Source: Sophora flavescens (taxonomy: Eukaryota; Streptophyta; Magnoliopsida; Fabales; Fabaceae). Taken from it: a DNA stretch of 64,000 nt. The notes beneath the pieces were generated by a model. That model was given only the letters and a program-made list of their open reading frames with translations. It searched no databases and had not been told where the DNA came from. The stretch is from contig CM061069.1 of NCBI GenBank assembly GCA_030762895.1, positions 6,878,904-6,942,903 of the forward strand, written 5' to 3'. The position numbers were made by a program, and so were the translations under genes. Below are positions 55,201-64,000 of the stretch, one piece after another; positions within the stretch are counted from its first letter, which is position 1; every line of letters starts with the position of its first letter.

Positions 55201-57229
55201 GTGATGCCTTCCTGGGCGGAGCCGAAGCACCAAGAGACGGGTGATCTTACTGAAGTTGCCTTGTAAGGGGGTGCTCAAACACCAGATAGGCTAAGGCGCA
55301 TTGGTAAGGATCCTCGCGATGTTTTTGGTTTTTAAAAATGTTGGCTTTCGATATTTATCAATTTCGTGGGGTTCTCGATGGGGTGGCGAGGTTGTCGGTG
55401 CTCGGCTCCTTAAACTTGGTTGTGGATAGACGTGGTGTTAGGTTATGCCTTCCGGGGCAGAGCCGAAGCACCAAGAGACGGGTCATCGTCCTGAAGTGGG
55501 CCTGTTAGGGGTGCCCAACACCAGATCGGCTGAAGGTGCTTCGCAAAGGATCCTCGCATCGTTTTTGGTTTTTAAAAATGTTGGCTTTCGATATTTATCA
55601 ATTTCGTATGGTACTTGATGGTGTGGGGGGGCTGTGGATGCACGGTTCCACGACCTTGGTTGTGGATAGACGTGGTGTTAGGTGATGCCTTCCGGGGTGG
55701 ATCCAAAGCACCAAGAGACGAGTGATCGTCCTGAAGTGACTTTGGATGGGGTGCTCTATCACCAGATCGGCTAAAGGTGCATCGGAAAGTATCCTCGCGA
55801 TGATGTTGGTTTTTGAAAATGTTGGCTTTCGATATTTATCTATTTCGTGGGGTACTGGATGGTGTGCGAAGCTGTGGGTGCGCGGCTCCTAGACCCTGGT
55901 TGTGGATGGACGTGGTGTTTGGTGATGCTTTTCGGGGCGGAGCTAAAGCACCAAGAGACGGGTGATCATCCTGAAGTGGCCTTGTTGGAGGTGCTCAAAC
56001 NNNNNNNNNNNNNNNNNNNNNNNNNNNNNNNNNNNNNNNNNNNNNNNNNNNNNNNNNNNNNNNNNNNNNNNNNNNNNNNNNNNNNNNNNNNNNNNNNNNN
56101 NNNNNNNNNNNNNNNNNNNNNNNNNNNNNNNNNNNNNNNNNNNNNNNNNNNNNNNNNNNNNNNNNNNNNNNNNNNNNNNNNNNNNNNNNNNNNNNNNNNN
56201 NNNNNNNNNNNNNNNNNNNNNNNNNNNNNNNNNNNNNNNNNNNNNNNNNNNNNNNNNNNNNNNNNNNNNNNNNNNNNNNNNNNNNNNNNNNNNNNNNNNN
56301 NNNNNNNNNNNNNNNNNNNNNNNNNNNNNNNNNNNNNNNNNNNNNNNNNNNNNNNNNNNNNNNNNNNNNNNNNNNNNNNNNNNNNNNNNNNNNNNNNNNN
56401 NNNNNNNNNNNNNNNNNNNNNNNNNNNNNNNNNNNNNNNNNNNNNNNNNNNNNNNNNNNNNNNNNNNNNNNNNNNNNNNNNNNNNNNNNNNNNNNNNNNN
56501 TTAAAAATGTTGGCTTTCGATATTTATCAATTTCGTGGGGTTCTCGATGGTGTGGCGAAGTTGTGGGTGCCCGGCTCCTCGACTTTGGTTGTGGATAAAC
56601 GTGGTGTTAGGTGATGCCTTCCGGGGTGGAGCCGAAGCACCAAGAGACGGGTGATCGTCCTAAAGTGGGCTTGTTAGGGGTGCCCAACACCAGATCGGCT
56701 GAAGGCGCATCGCATAGGATCCTCACATTGTTTTTGGTTTTTCAAAATGTTGGATTTCGATATTTATCAATTTAATGACGGTACTCGATGGTGTGGCGAG
56801 GTTGTGGGTGCGTGGCTCCTCGACCTTGGTTGTCAATGAACGTGGTGTTAGGTGATGCCTTCCGGGACGGAGCCGAAGCACCCAGAGATGGGTGCTCGTC
56901 CTGAAGTGACCTTGGAAGGGGTGTCCAACATAAGATCGGCTGAAGGTGCATTGGAAAGGATCCTTGCAATGTTTTTGGTTTTTAAAAATGTTAGCTTTCG
57001 GTATTTGTCAATTTCGTGGGGTTCTCGATGGTGTGGCGAGGTTGTGGGTCCGCGGTTCCTCAACCTTGGTTGTGGATGGACGTGGTGTTAGATGATGCCT
57101 TCCGGGGAGGAGCCGTAGCACCAAGAGACGGGTGTTCATCCTAAAGTGACCTTGGAAGGGGTGTCCAACACCAGATCGGTTGAAGGCACATTGGAAAGGA
57201 TCCTCGCGATGTTGTTGTTCAACCAATTT
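52284..57229 (+). repeat. rDNA spacer tandem array 4 (with gap)
   Basis: About 20 monomers of the 241-bp type, minus the N gap. Array pattern and landmark spacing are as in array 1. Some monomers have a shortened middle (for example 54545-54600). The last monomer breaks at about 57230, where the external transcribed spacer becomes unique. Confidence 0.93.
56001..56500. other. assembly gap (500 N)
   Basis: Exactly 500 N inside the tandem array; the true number of missing monomers is unknown. Confidence 0.99.
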
Positions 57230-57805
57230 AAAAATGTTGGCTTCGGATATTGGTTGGGCCTGGCGATGCGGATGCGGTGCTTCTCGTTGCTTCCATGTGC
57301 TTGCTTGCCGTTGGCAATGCGGAGCGTGGTTCGTTCGGTTGTATTGTGTCTTGCAAAAGTGATGGAGTGTGAGTGGTGGTCGGGATGTTTGTGCTGGCCG
57401 GCTCCGTGCTCGTGGTCATCGAACGGTTAGACAAAAATCCATGTCAGCTTCACCTTGTGTCGCGGTGGCCTTGGCGTGTGTTGTGGTTCCTGTGTTGACT
57501 ACCCATTTGGCGGTATTCATGTGCCTCGTAAGACTCGGTCCTTCTAGGCTTCCTTTGTGAGGTTTAGTGGATTTGAAAATAGTACTAGTGTTTCGCTTGT
57601 GTTGTGTGTTGTACAGCTCACGTGGTCATTGGTATCTACTGTTCTCCTGGATGCGGTGCATGTGGCTAACGTGGGCTCTTGATTGTGCCCCATCGAGTCC
57701 CTCGGAATTGTCGTTTGCCATGAACGACGCTTGGCGTGGTGCATGGGTTGATTTTTCGCTTGCCGTGACAACACTTGCACTTCGGGCATAGTTGTTGGTG
57801 GATGC
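57230..57805 (+). other. 5' external transcribed spacer next to 18S
   Basis: Unique GT-rich sequence from the last spacer monomer to the 18S start. It begins with a partial monomer (TTTAAAAATGTTGGCTTCGGATATT). ORFs at 57146-57832 on both strands are chance readings. Confidence 0.75.
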
Positions 57806-60269
57806 TACCTGGTTCATCCTGCCAGTAGTCATATGCTTGTCTCAAAGATTAAGCCATGCATGTGTAAGTATATGTTGGAACCAAAGTGGTTCTGGTTTAT
57901 TTAATCTCTTGTTTTGATGTTAACAAAATGATTAAATTTGCGTGGTAAAGTGTTAGTTGAGATCTAACAAGTGATTTCAGTTTATGCAGGGATATCCAAA
58001 ATATATAAAGTATACAGTGCTTGGACTCTTGCAAAGAATTACCCATCCAAAGGTTATTTAAATTGTTTATATTTTAATCATTAAATAGATGGCTAACTAA
58101 AAATTAGTAGACGTCCATAGTGGCCACGTCAGCATATGAGTGCTCTCCTCGAAACTCAAGTAGACATCCATAGTGCCTAATTAAAATTCAATAGACGTCC
58201 ATAGTGTCACGTCATTGGACGGAGTTTCTCTAAGGACTTAGCAAGCCCAAAGACTTGTGTGGACGAGCGCTTCTGCCACATCAGTGGATGAGCAGAATAA
58301 AACCTTGTGTAGACGCAATCTAAAACTGAGTGTCTGTAGACGGTTCTACATCTTCTATATCTTTACTACCTTGAAAGTGATTTAATACAATCTGGACCAC
58401 ATTGAATTTATTTCAAATGATTGATATTTATTTCGAAGGAATATATGTTCTTTATAATTGTTTTATCTGGTTAATGCCTTGTTCCTTTGTGAGAAAGTTC
58501 ATAGTACTATCAAGGAAATACAAAAAGTAAATAGTACAATTGGAATTGTAAAACAATTTGTACAATGACAACTTTATTGCTGGACAAAAGCTGGGTTATA
58601 CACAAAGGAGGAAAAAAAGTTTTTACGGTACGATTACTCAGGACAGTGAGCCTCCATTTTGTGCTTTTCTGATAATCAAGGATGCTTTTCAACACGGCCA
58701 AAATCAAGCTATCGGTCTCAATGGGTATCATGCATTTAAAGCTATCTCTAAACGAGATGATCAATTATAACCGTTGAAAGTTTGCAAGAGAAGTTGAAGA
58801 CCACTATATATATATAGAAGGTCTCAAGCAATGAAGAATAACTTTTGCCATTTGAACATTTACAAGATATTCAAAGCTCATATTCCTTTTGTAAAGCAAC
58901 AGTCTATAATTCTTAAGGATGGAATATTTGTGAAAATATTCAGTAGATCTTAAACCTTCATACCCTCACATATAGAGAGTTAGAAAGATCTTAGAAAAAT
59001 CCCTGTGATTGATTTAGAGCATGAAGAGGCTTGGAAAGAAAGCAATACTTGTAGCCTGGAGAGGTGTAGAATACTTGTTTTAGAATCTATTTGGAGAAAT
59101 AGTGGATAAATCCTTCAAGTCGAAGGGACTGGACGTAGCTCTTGATTGGAAGAGAGTGAATCAGGATAAAATACCTGAGTGTATTTTCTATCGCTTATCT
59201 TTTACAGTTTTATTTATTTATACTAACTGTGGGATTTGATTTTGGTTTTGTTAATCTTTTAAAAAAAAAAAGATTTCTTGTGTGCTTAAACTTTTTATCT
59301 TTTGATTGTGAAAAGGTTTCTCAAAAAGCGTTTTTCCGAAAATAATTAACAAACACAATTCACACCCCCCCCCCCTTCTTGTGTTTGCCTATGCCAACTT
59401 CAGTATGAACTAATTCAAACTGTGAAACTGCGAATGGCTCATTAAATCAGTTATAGTTTGTTTGATGGTATCTACTACTCGGATAACCGTAGTAATTCTA
59501 GAGCTAATACGTGCAACAAACCCCAACTTCTGGAAGGGATGCATTTATTAGAAAAAGGTTGACGCAGGCTCTGCCTGTTGCTTTGATGATTCATGATAAC
59601 TCGTTCGATCGCACGGCCCTTGTGTCGGCCACGCATCATTCAAATTTCTACCCTATCAACTTTCGATGGTAGGATAGTGGCCTACCATGGAGGTGACGGG
59701 TGACGGAGAATTAAGGTTCGATTCCAGAGAGGGAGCCTGAGAAACGGCTACCACATCTAAGGAAGGTAGCAGGCGTGCAAATTACCCAATCCTGACACGG
59801 GGAGGTAGTGACAATAAATAACAATACCGGGCACATTGAGTCTGGTAATTGGAATGAGTACAATCCAAATCCCTTAACGAGGATCCATTGAAGGGTAAGT
59901 CTGGTGCCAGCAGCCACGGTAATTCCAGCTCCAATAGCGTATATTTAAGTTGTTGCTGTTAAAAAGCTCATAGTTGGACCTTGGGTTGAGTCGATCGGTC
60001 CGCCTCTGGTGTGCACCGATCGACTCGTCCCTTCTGCCAGTGATGCATCCTGGCCTTAACTGGTCGGGTCGTGCCTCCGGTGCTGTTACTTTGAAAAAAT
60101 TAGAGTGCTCAAAGCAAGCCTATGCCATGTATACATTAGCATGGGATAACATCACAGGATTCTGATCCTATTATGTTGGCCTTCGGCATCGGAGTAATGA
60201 TAAACAGGGACAGTCGGGGACATTCATATTTCATATTCAGAGGTGAAATTCTTGGATTTATGAAAGACA

Positions 60270-60313
<44 letters not shown>

Positions 60314-60398
60314 GACAAAAGTTGGGAGATCGAAGATGATCAGATATCGTCCTAGTCTCAACCATAAATGATGACGACCAGGGATCAGCGCCTGTTAT

Positions 60399-60436
<38 letters not shown>

Positions 60437-60437
60437 C

Positions 60438-60498
<61 letters not shown>

Positions 60499-60992
60499 TC
60501 ACCAGGAGTGGAGCATGCGCCTTAATTTGACTCAACACGGGGAAACTTACCAGGTCCAGACTTAGTAAGGATTGACAGGCTGAGAGCTCTTTCTTGATTC
60601 TATGGGTGTTGGTGCATGGCCGTTCTTAGTTGGTGGAGCGATTTGTCTGGTTAATTCCGTTAATGAATGAGAACTCAGCCTGCTAACTAGCCATGTGGAG
60701 GTAAACCTCCACGGCCAGCTTCTTAGAGGGACTATGGCTTCTCAGGCAACGGAAGTTTGAGACAATAACAGGTCTGTGATGCCCTTAGATGTTCTGGGCC
60801 GCACGCGTGCTACACTGATGTATTCAACGAGTCTATAGCCTTGTCCTACAAGCCTGGGTAATCTTTGAAATTTCATCTTGATGGGGTTAGATCATTGCAA
60901 TTGTTGGTCTTCAACGAGGAATCCCTAGTAAGCACGAGTCATCAGCTCGCATTGACTACATCCCTGCCCTTTGTACACACCGCCAGTCGCTT

Positions 60993-61026
<34 letters not shown>

Positions 61027-61063
61027 TGCGACGACGTGGGCAGTTCGCTGCCGGCGATGTTGT

Positions 61064-61109
<46 letters not shown>

Positions 61110-61145
61110 TAGGTTTCCATAGGTGAACTTGCGGAAGGATCATTG
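57806..61145 (+). rRNA. 18S rRNA gene, decayed and split by a solo LTR
   Basis: Starts TACCTGGTTCATCCTGCCAG (one change from the canonical start) and ends GCGGAAGGATCATTG. Removing the insertion and one duplication copy (1535 bp) leaves about 1805 bp, the normal plant length. Conserved regions are present throughout but altered at critical points: GCCAGCAGCCACGGTAA (CCGCGG lost its CpG), AAGCTCATAG, GTCGTAATAGG and GGTGAACTTGCGG. Most changes are C-to-T or G-to-A, many at CpG or CpNpG. The insertion after position 67 and the changes in universal core sequences indicate a non-functional copy. Confidence 0.95.
57873..59402 (+). mobile_element. solo LTR, probably Ty1/copia SIRE type, in 18S
   Basis: 1530 bp, TGTTGGAACC...CCAACTTCA, flanked by GTATA (57868-57872, GTATG with one change) and GTATG (59403-59407), which together restore the 18S sequence GTAAGTATGAACTAATT. 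No internal element sequence is present. Features: TATATATATAG (about 58806-58816), three copies of GTAGACGTCCATAGTG or close variants (58107-58205), and an end segment AATTCACACC plus a C run and TTCTTGTGTTTGCC, typical of SIRE LTR ends. Family assignment is by resemblance only. Confidence 0.85.
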
Positions 61146-61382
61146 TCGAATCCTCACAAAGCAGTGTGACTCGTGAATTTGTTTGACTCCTTGGGTGCGA
61201 CTTGAGGTGCATGGCGCCTCGGTCCCCATAGTATTGGGAGGTTCCCTCATCGATGCGTGCTAATCCTGGCCCATTAACAAAACCTCGGTGCCGAATGCGC
61301 CAAGGAAATCGAGATTGTCTAGTGCGCCCCCGTCGGCACCGGAGATGGTGCCTGTGTGGTGGTGTTGCGACACGTGTATCCA
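61146..61382 (+). other. ITS1
   Basis: About 237 bp between 18S and 5.8S, a normal plant length, with many TG/CA steps where CpG is expected. Boundaries are set by the rRNA ends. Confidence 0.85.
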
Positions 61383-61426
61383 AAATACTCTTGGCAACGG
61401 ATATCTCAGCTCTTTCATTGATGAAT

Positions 61427-61458
<32 letters not shown>

Positions 61459-61546
61459 ACATAATCCCGTGAACCATCGAGTCTTTAAAAGCAAGTTGCG
61501 CCCGAAGTCATTATGCTGAGGGCACGCTTGCCTGGGTGTCGTACAT
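61383..61546 (+). rRNA. 5.8S rRNA gene, decayed
   Basis: The core is recognisable: GGCAACGGATATCTCAGCTC, ACGTAGCGAAATGCGATACT, CGTGAACCATCGAGTCTTTA and GCCCGAAGTCATTATGCTGA. Differences from plant consensus include CTCAGCTCTTTCATTGATGAATAACG (consensus has CTCGGCTCTCGCATCGATGAAGAACG), GAATTACATAATCCCG for GAATTGCAGAATCCCG and TTTAAAAGC for TTTGAACGC. Such changes in an almost invariant gene show loss of constraint. The ends are approximate. Confidence 0.93.
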
Positions 61547-62933
61547 CGTTGCCCCAATGCCTTAGTCTTGTTGCTAGGCATAGTAAAGGGGTGAATGTTG
61601 GCTTCCCGTGAGCGATGCCTCACAGTTGGCTGAAAATTGAGTTCGTGGTGGATTGCGCCGCGATGGATGGTGGTTGAGTAAAAGCTCGAGAACGATCGTG
61701 TGTGTCACCCCTGTTGAAATAAAAGGTCTCAAGAGGGGGGTGAATTGAGGATTTGCAAAACTCTTAGAAAATCTTAATTTCGTACAATAACTTTTTGCCT
61801 CTCTTTTAATGATGCACCAAATATATCAAAGAAAAGAGAAGAGAGAATAATAAGAAACAAGAACAATATGAAATCTTGCAAGAAACAATTCAAGAATTTA
61901 ACACAACATAAACAATATGCAATATATCATCAATATCATAAAGCATATAACCAATTTCAATGTTACTTGCAAAAATTCAATAGATAAGGGAAGAGGAATC
62001 ACACCAACAATTTATATTGGTTCGAACACAACCTGAGTGTTCTACATCTAGTCCTCAAGCATACACTTGAGTATCACCACTGTACTTCAAAAATTACACA
62101 ATTTTTACAAGTATACAAACATAAAGGATTCCCCACCTTTATCCTAACTTGAGATTCCCCACTCAAGAAACTAGTCACCTAAGGATACCCCACCTTAGAT
62201 ACAAATTGGGATACCCCACCCAATTCTAAAAACAGCAAATACAATTCCATTAATTCTATTAAAACTATTACACTTTAAAGATGCATCACTTCTAAAAAGC
62301 ATTAATGATCAAAAATTAGAAAGTAGAAGAAGAAGGCACATGTAATCAATTTGACAGCATAACAACACATAAAACATCAAAAATTTCATTTTTTATTATT
62401 TCTGAAAAGTCCATTTATATAGAGAGTGAAATGGAAAATTCTATTTTTCTGTTACACTAAAAGTAATCCATTACTTTTCTGTAACAACCCAAAAGTAGTC
62501 GATTACTTTCAAAAGTAACCGATTACTTTTTGCTAGAAAAGCAAGATTGCAAAGAAAGCACGTGGTAATAGATTACTTTCAAAAGTAATTGATTACTTTA
62601 CTAAAAAATCATGTTTTTGCTTCAAAACTCTTTGCAAAACATATTCCATTTAATTTTAAACATTCTCTATATTTTTTATAAATCATTTTGATGTTTTAAA
62701 ACCTTTTAAAAATATTTTACTTGAGCCAACTACTAAAACATCTAATTTTTAGATCATGCATCAAAATCCTAAAATTATTACAAGTCTTCATAAGTTGGAA
62801 ATGTGTCTTTGGTGCTCATCATCAAAACTCCTTGTTGAGTAGCTTTGGAAGCGCGTTTGGAAGATCAACATCTACAACCCCTACCGGATTTGAGACTCTT
62901 TCCCCCATGAGCAGTCGTTGGCTGCCCACGACG
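61547..62933 (+). other. ITS2, split by a solo LTR
   Basis: ITS2 proper is 61547-61711 plus 62882-62933. Recognisable parts are GGGGTGAATGTTGGCTTCCC, GCGCCGCGATGGATGGTGGT and, after the insertion, CTACCGGATTTGAGACTCTT. Normal length, about 215 bp, once the insertion is removed. Confidence 0.88.
61712..62876 (-). mobile_element. solo LTR, probably Ty1/copia SIRE type, in ITS2
   Basis: 1165 bp with exact 5-bp duplication ACCCC (61707-61711 and 62877-62881). On the minus strand it runs TGTAGATGTTGATC...TTTTATTTCAACA, and a TATATAAA box lies at about 62414-62421. It carries repeated AGTAATCGATTAC-like motifs (62465-62600). The CAATTCACCCCCCTCTTGAG end resembles SIRE LTRs. It differs in sequence from the 18S solo LTR, so it is a separate insertion of a related family. 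Confidence 0.88.
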
Positions 62934-63105
62934 GGACCTTAGGTCAGGTGGGGCTACCCGCTGAGTTTAAGCATATCAATAAGTAGAGGAAAAGAAACTA
63001 ACAAGAATTCCCTTAGCAACGGTGAGCGAACCGGGAAGAGCCCACCATGAGAATCGGTCGACCTCGGCGTCTGAATTGTAGTCTGGAGAAGCGTCCTCAG
63101 TGGCA

Positions 63106-63137
<32 letters not shown>

Positions 63138-63218
63138 GGAGTGGGTGAAAGCCCCGTCGTCCCCGAACACTGTCGCACCACGAGGCGCTATCGGTGACTA
63201 GGGTTGTTTAGGATGCAT

Positions 63219-63255
<37 letters not shown>

Positions 63256-63288
63256 CTGGCGAGAGACCGATAGTGAACAAGTACCGCA

Positions 63289-63352
<64 letters not shown>

Positions 63353-63762
63353 TAGATGGGGGCCGGCGATGTTCCTCGATCGGATGTGGAACGGCGAGAG
63401 CCGGTCTGCCAATCGACTGGGGTATTGACCGACGTGAATTGTGATGGTGACCCAAGCCCGTGCTGTTGGCATGCTGGTGGAGACGTCATCATCACAATTG
63501 TGGATGGCAGCACGTGCCTTCTCGTCATGCTTCGACGCCTTCATGCTTCGACACCTGCGTGCTCCTGGCGTCGTGCCAGCGGGTGAGTAAACCCGTAAGG
63601 CGCAAGGAAGCTGATTTGTTCGAGTGAGAGCATACCTGTCGGGACCTGAAAGATGGTGAACTATGCTTGAGCGGGGTGAAGCCATAGGAAACTCTGGTGG
63701 AGGCCCGCAGCGATACTGATGTGCAAATCGTTCGTCTGACTTGGGTATAGGGGCGAAAGACT

Positions 63763-63818
<56 letters not shown>

Positions 63819-64000
63819 CCGGGGGTGAGTTCTATCGAGTAATGCCAATGATTAGAGGCATCGGGGGCGCAACGCCCTCGACCTATTCTCAAACTTTAAA
63901 TAGGCAGGACGATGCGACTGCTCTGTTGAGTCGTGCCACGGAATCAAGAGCTTCAAGTGGGCCATTTTTGGTAAGAAGAACTGGCGATGCGGGATGAAGC
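62934..64000 (+). rRNA. 26S rRNA gene, 5' part, decayed (continues past the window)
   Basis: Begins near AGGTCAGGTGGGGCTACCCG; CTGAGTTTAAGCATATCAAT, GGACTTTGAAAAGAGAGTCA, AAGAGTGCTTGAAATTGTCG and CTGGTTCCCTCCGAAGTTTC are intact. Altered points include AATAAGTAGAGGA for AATAAGCGGAGGA and GGGAAGTAGATGG for GGGAAGCGGATGG. As in 18S, the changes are mostly transitions. The gene is cut by the window end, so its full state is unknown. Confidence 0.95.

Noticed and set aside
55847..56614. 255-codon ORF across the second N gap
   Set aside because: Made of N and spacer repeat.
20143..57805. Idea that the 241-bp repeat is a centromeric satellite
   Set aside because: It leads directly into the 18S external transcribed spacer and is joined to a 26S end, so rDNA spacer is the better explanation.
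57146..57832. ORFs of 60-94 codons just before 18S
   Set aside because: They lie in the external transcribed spacer on both strands, with no recognisable motifs.
61084..61623. 179-codon minus-strand ORF over ITS1 and 5.8S
   Set aside because: Antisense to rRNA. CpG decay removes stop codons on one strand; no protein resemblance.
63188..63685. 165-codon minus-strand ORF in 26S
   Set aside because: Antisense to conserved 26S sequence; chance ORF.

Overview
The window looks like nuclear DNA from a flowering plant, most likely a eudicot; I could not name the species. The evidence is a 45S rDNA locus with plant-type 18S, ITS1, 5.8S, ITS2 and 26S order, Ty3/gypsy LTR elements of the Athila/Tat kind primed by tRNA-Asp, a CACTA (TNP2) DNA transposon, and solo LTRs of Ty1/copia SIRE type. 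I see no ordinary host protein-coding gene. Nearly every long ORF is retroelement or transposase debris, or a chance reading of tandem repeats. Two 500-base runs of N (5298-5797 and 56001-56500) are assembly gaps.

Layout. (1) 1-20142 is a minus-strand nest. An outer gag-protease element (called B3 here; 5' LTR 18799-20142, gag 16408-18617) is interrupted by a complete but dead CACTA transposon (9138-15962, 3-bp duplication AAA). It is also interrupted by the 5' end of a second LTR element (A3; LTR 6634-7973, gag remnant 5798-6481). A third element (C; reverse transcriptase, protease and gag at 1-4000, LTR from 4109) probably sits inside A3. (2) 20143-57805 is ribosomal intergenic spacer, mostly a roughly 241-bp tandem repeat. 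It is split by LTR elements B1 (22395-29829, duplication GTGCT), B2 (29997-36202, duplication GTGGT/GTGAT), A1 (40574-45781, duplication ATAGG) and a 5'-truncated copy A2 (about 48743-52283). A stranded 26S rRNA 3' end lies at 38851-38994, so an rDNA unit has lost its coding part by deletion. (3) 57806-64000 is a decayed rDNA unit. Its 18S is split by a 1530-bp solo LTR and its ITS2 by an 1165-bp solo LTR of the opposite orientation. The rRNA sequences carry many C-to-T and G-to-A changes at CpG/CpNpG sites, as expected for a silent, methylated copy.

How the parts relate. The A and B elements have different coding regions but share a 3' untranslated region of about 1.3-1.8 kb, the same tRNA-Asp primer site and the same signal set. 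From 5' to 3' the signals are a hairpin just after the ORF, a hairpin with a GNRA tetraloop, an internal purine tract, a second hairpin, and the 3' purine tract touching the LTR. None of the complete A or B copies encodes reverse transcriptase or integrase, so they look like parasites of an autonomous relative. The most interesting signals are this shared RNA-like signal set, the GC-rich palindrome tracts common to three LTR families and also present in the CACTA element, the conserved but unrecognised protein of the A elements, and the structure of the rDNA relic.
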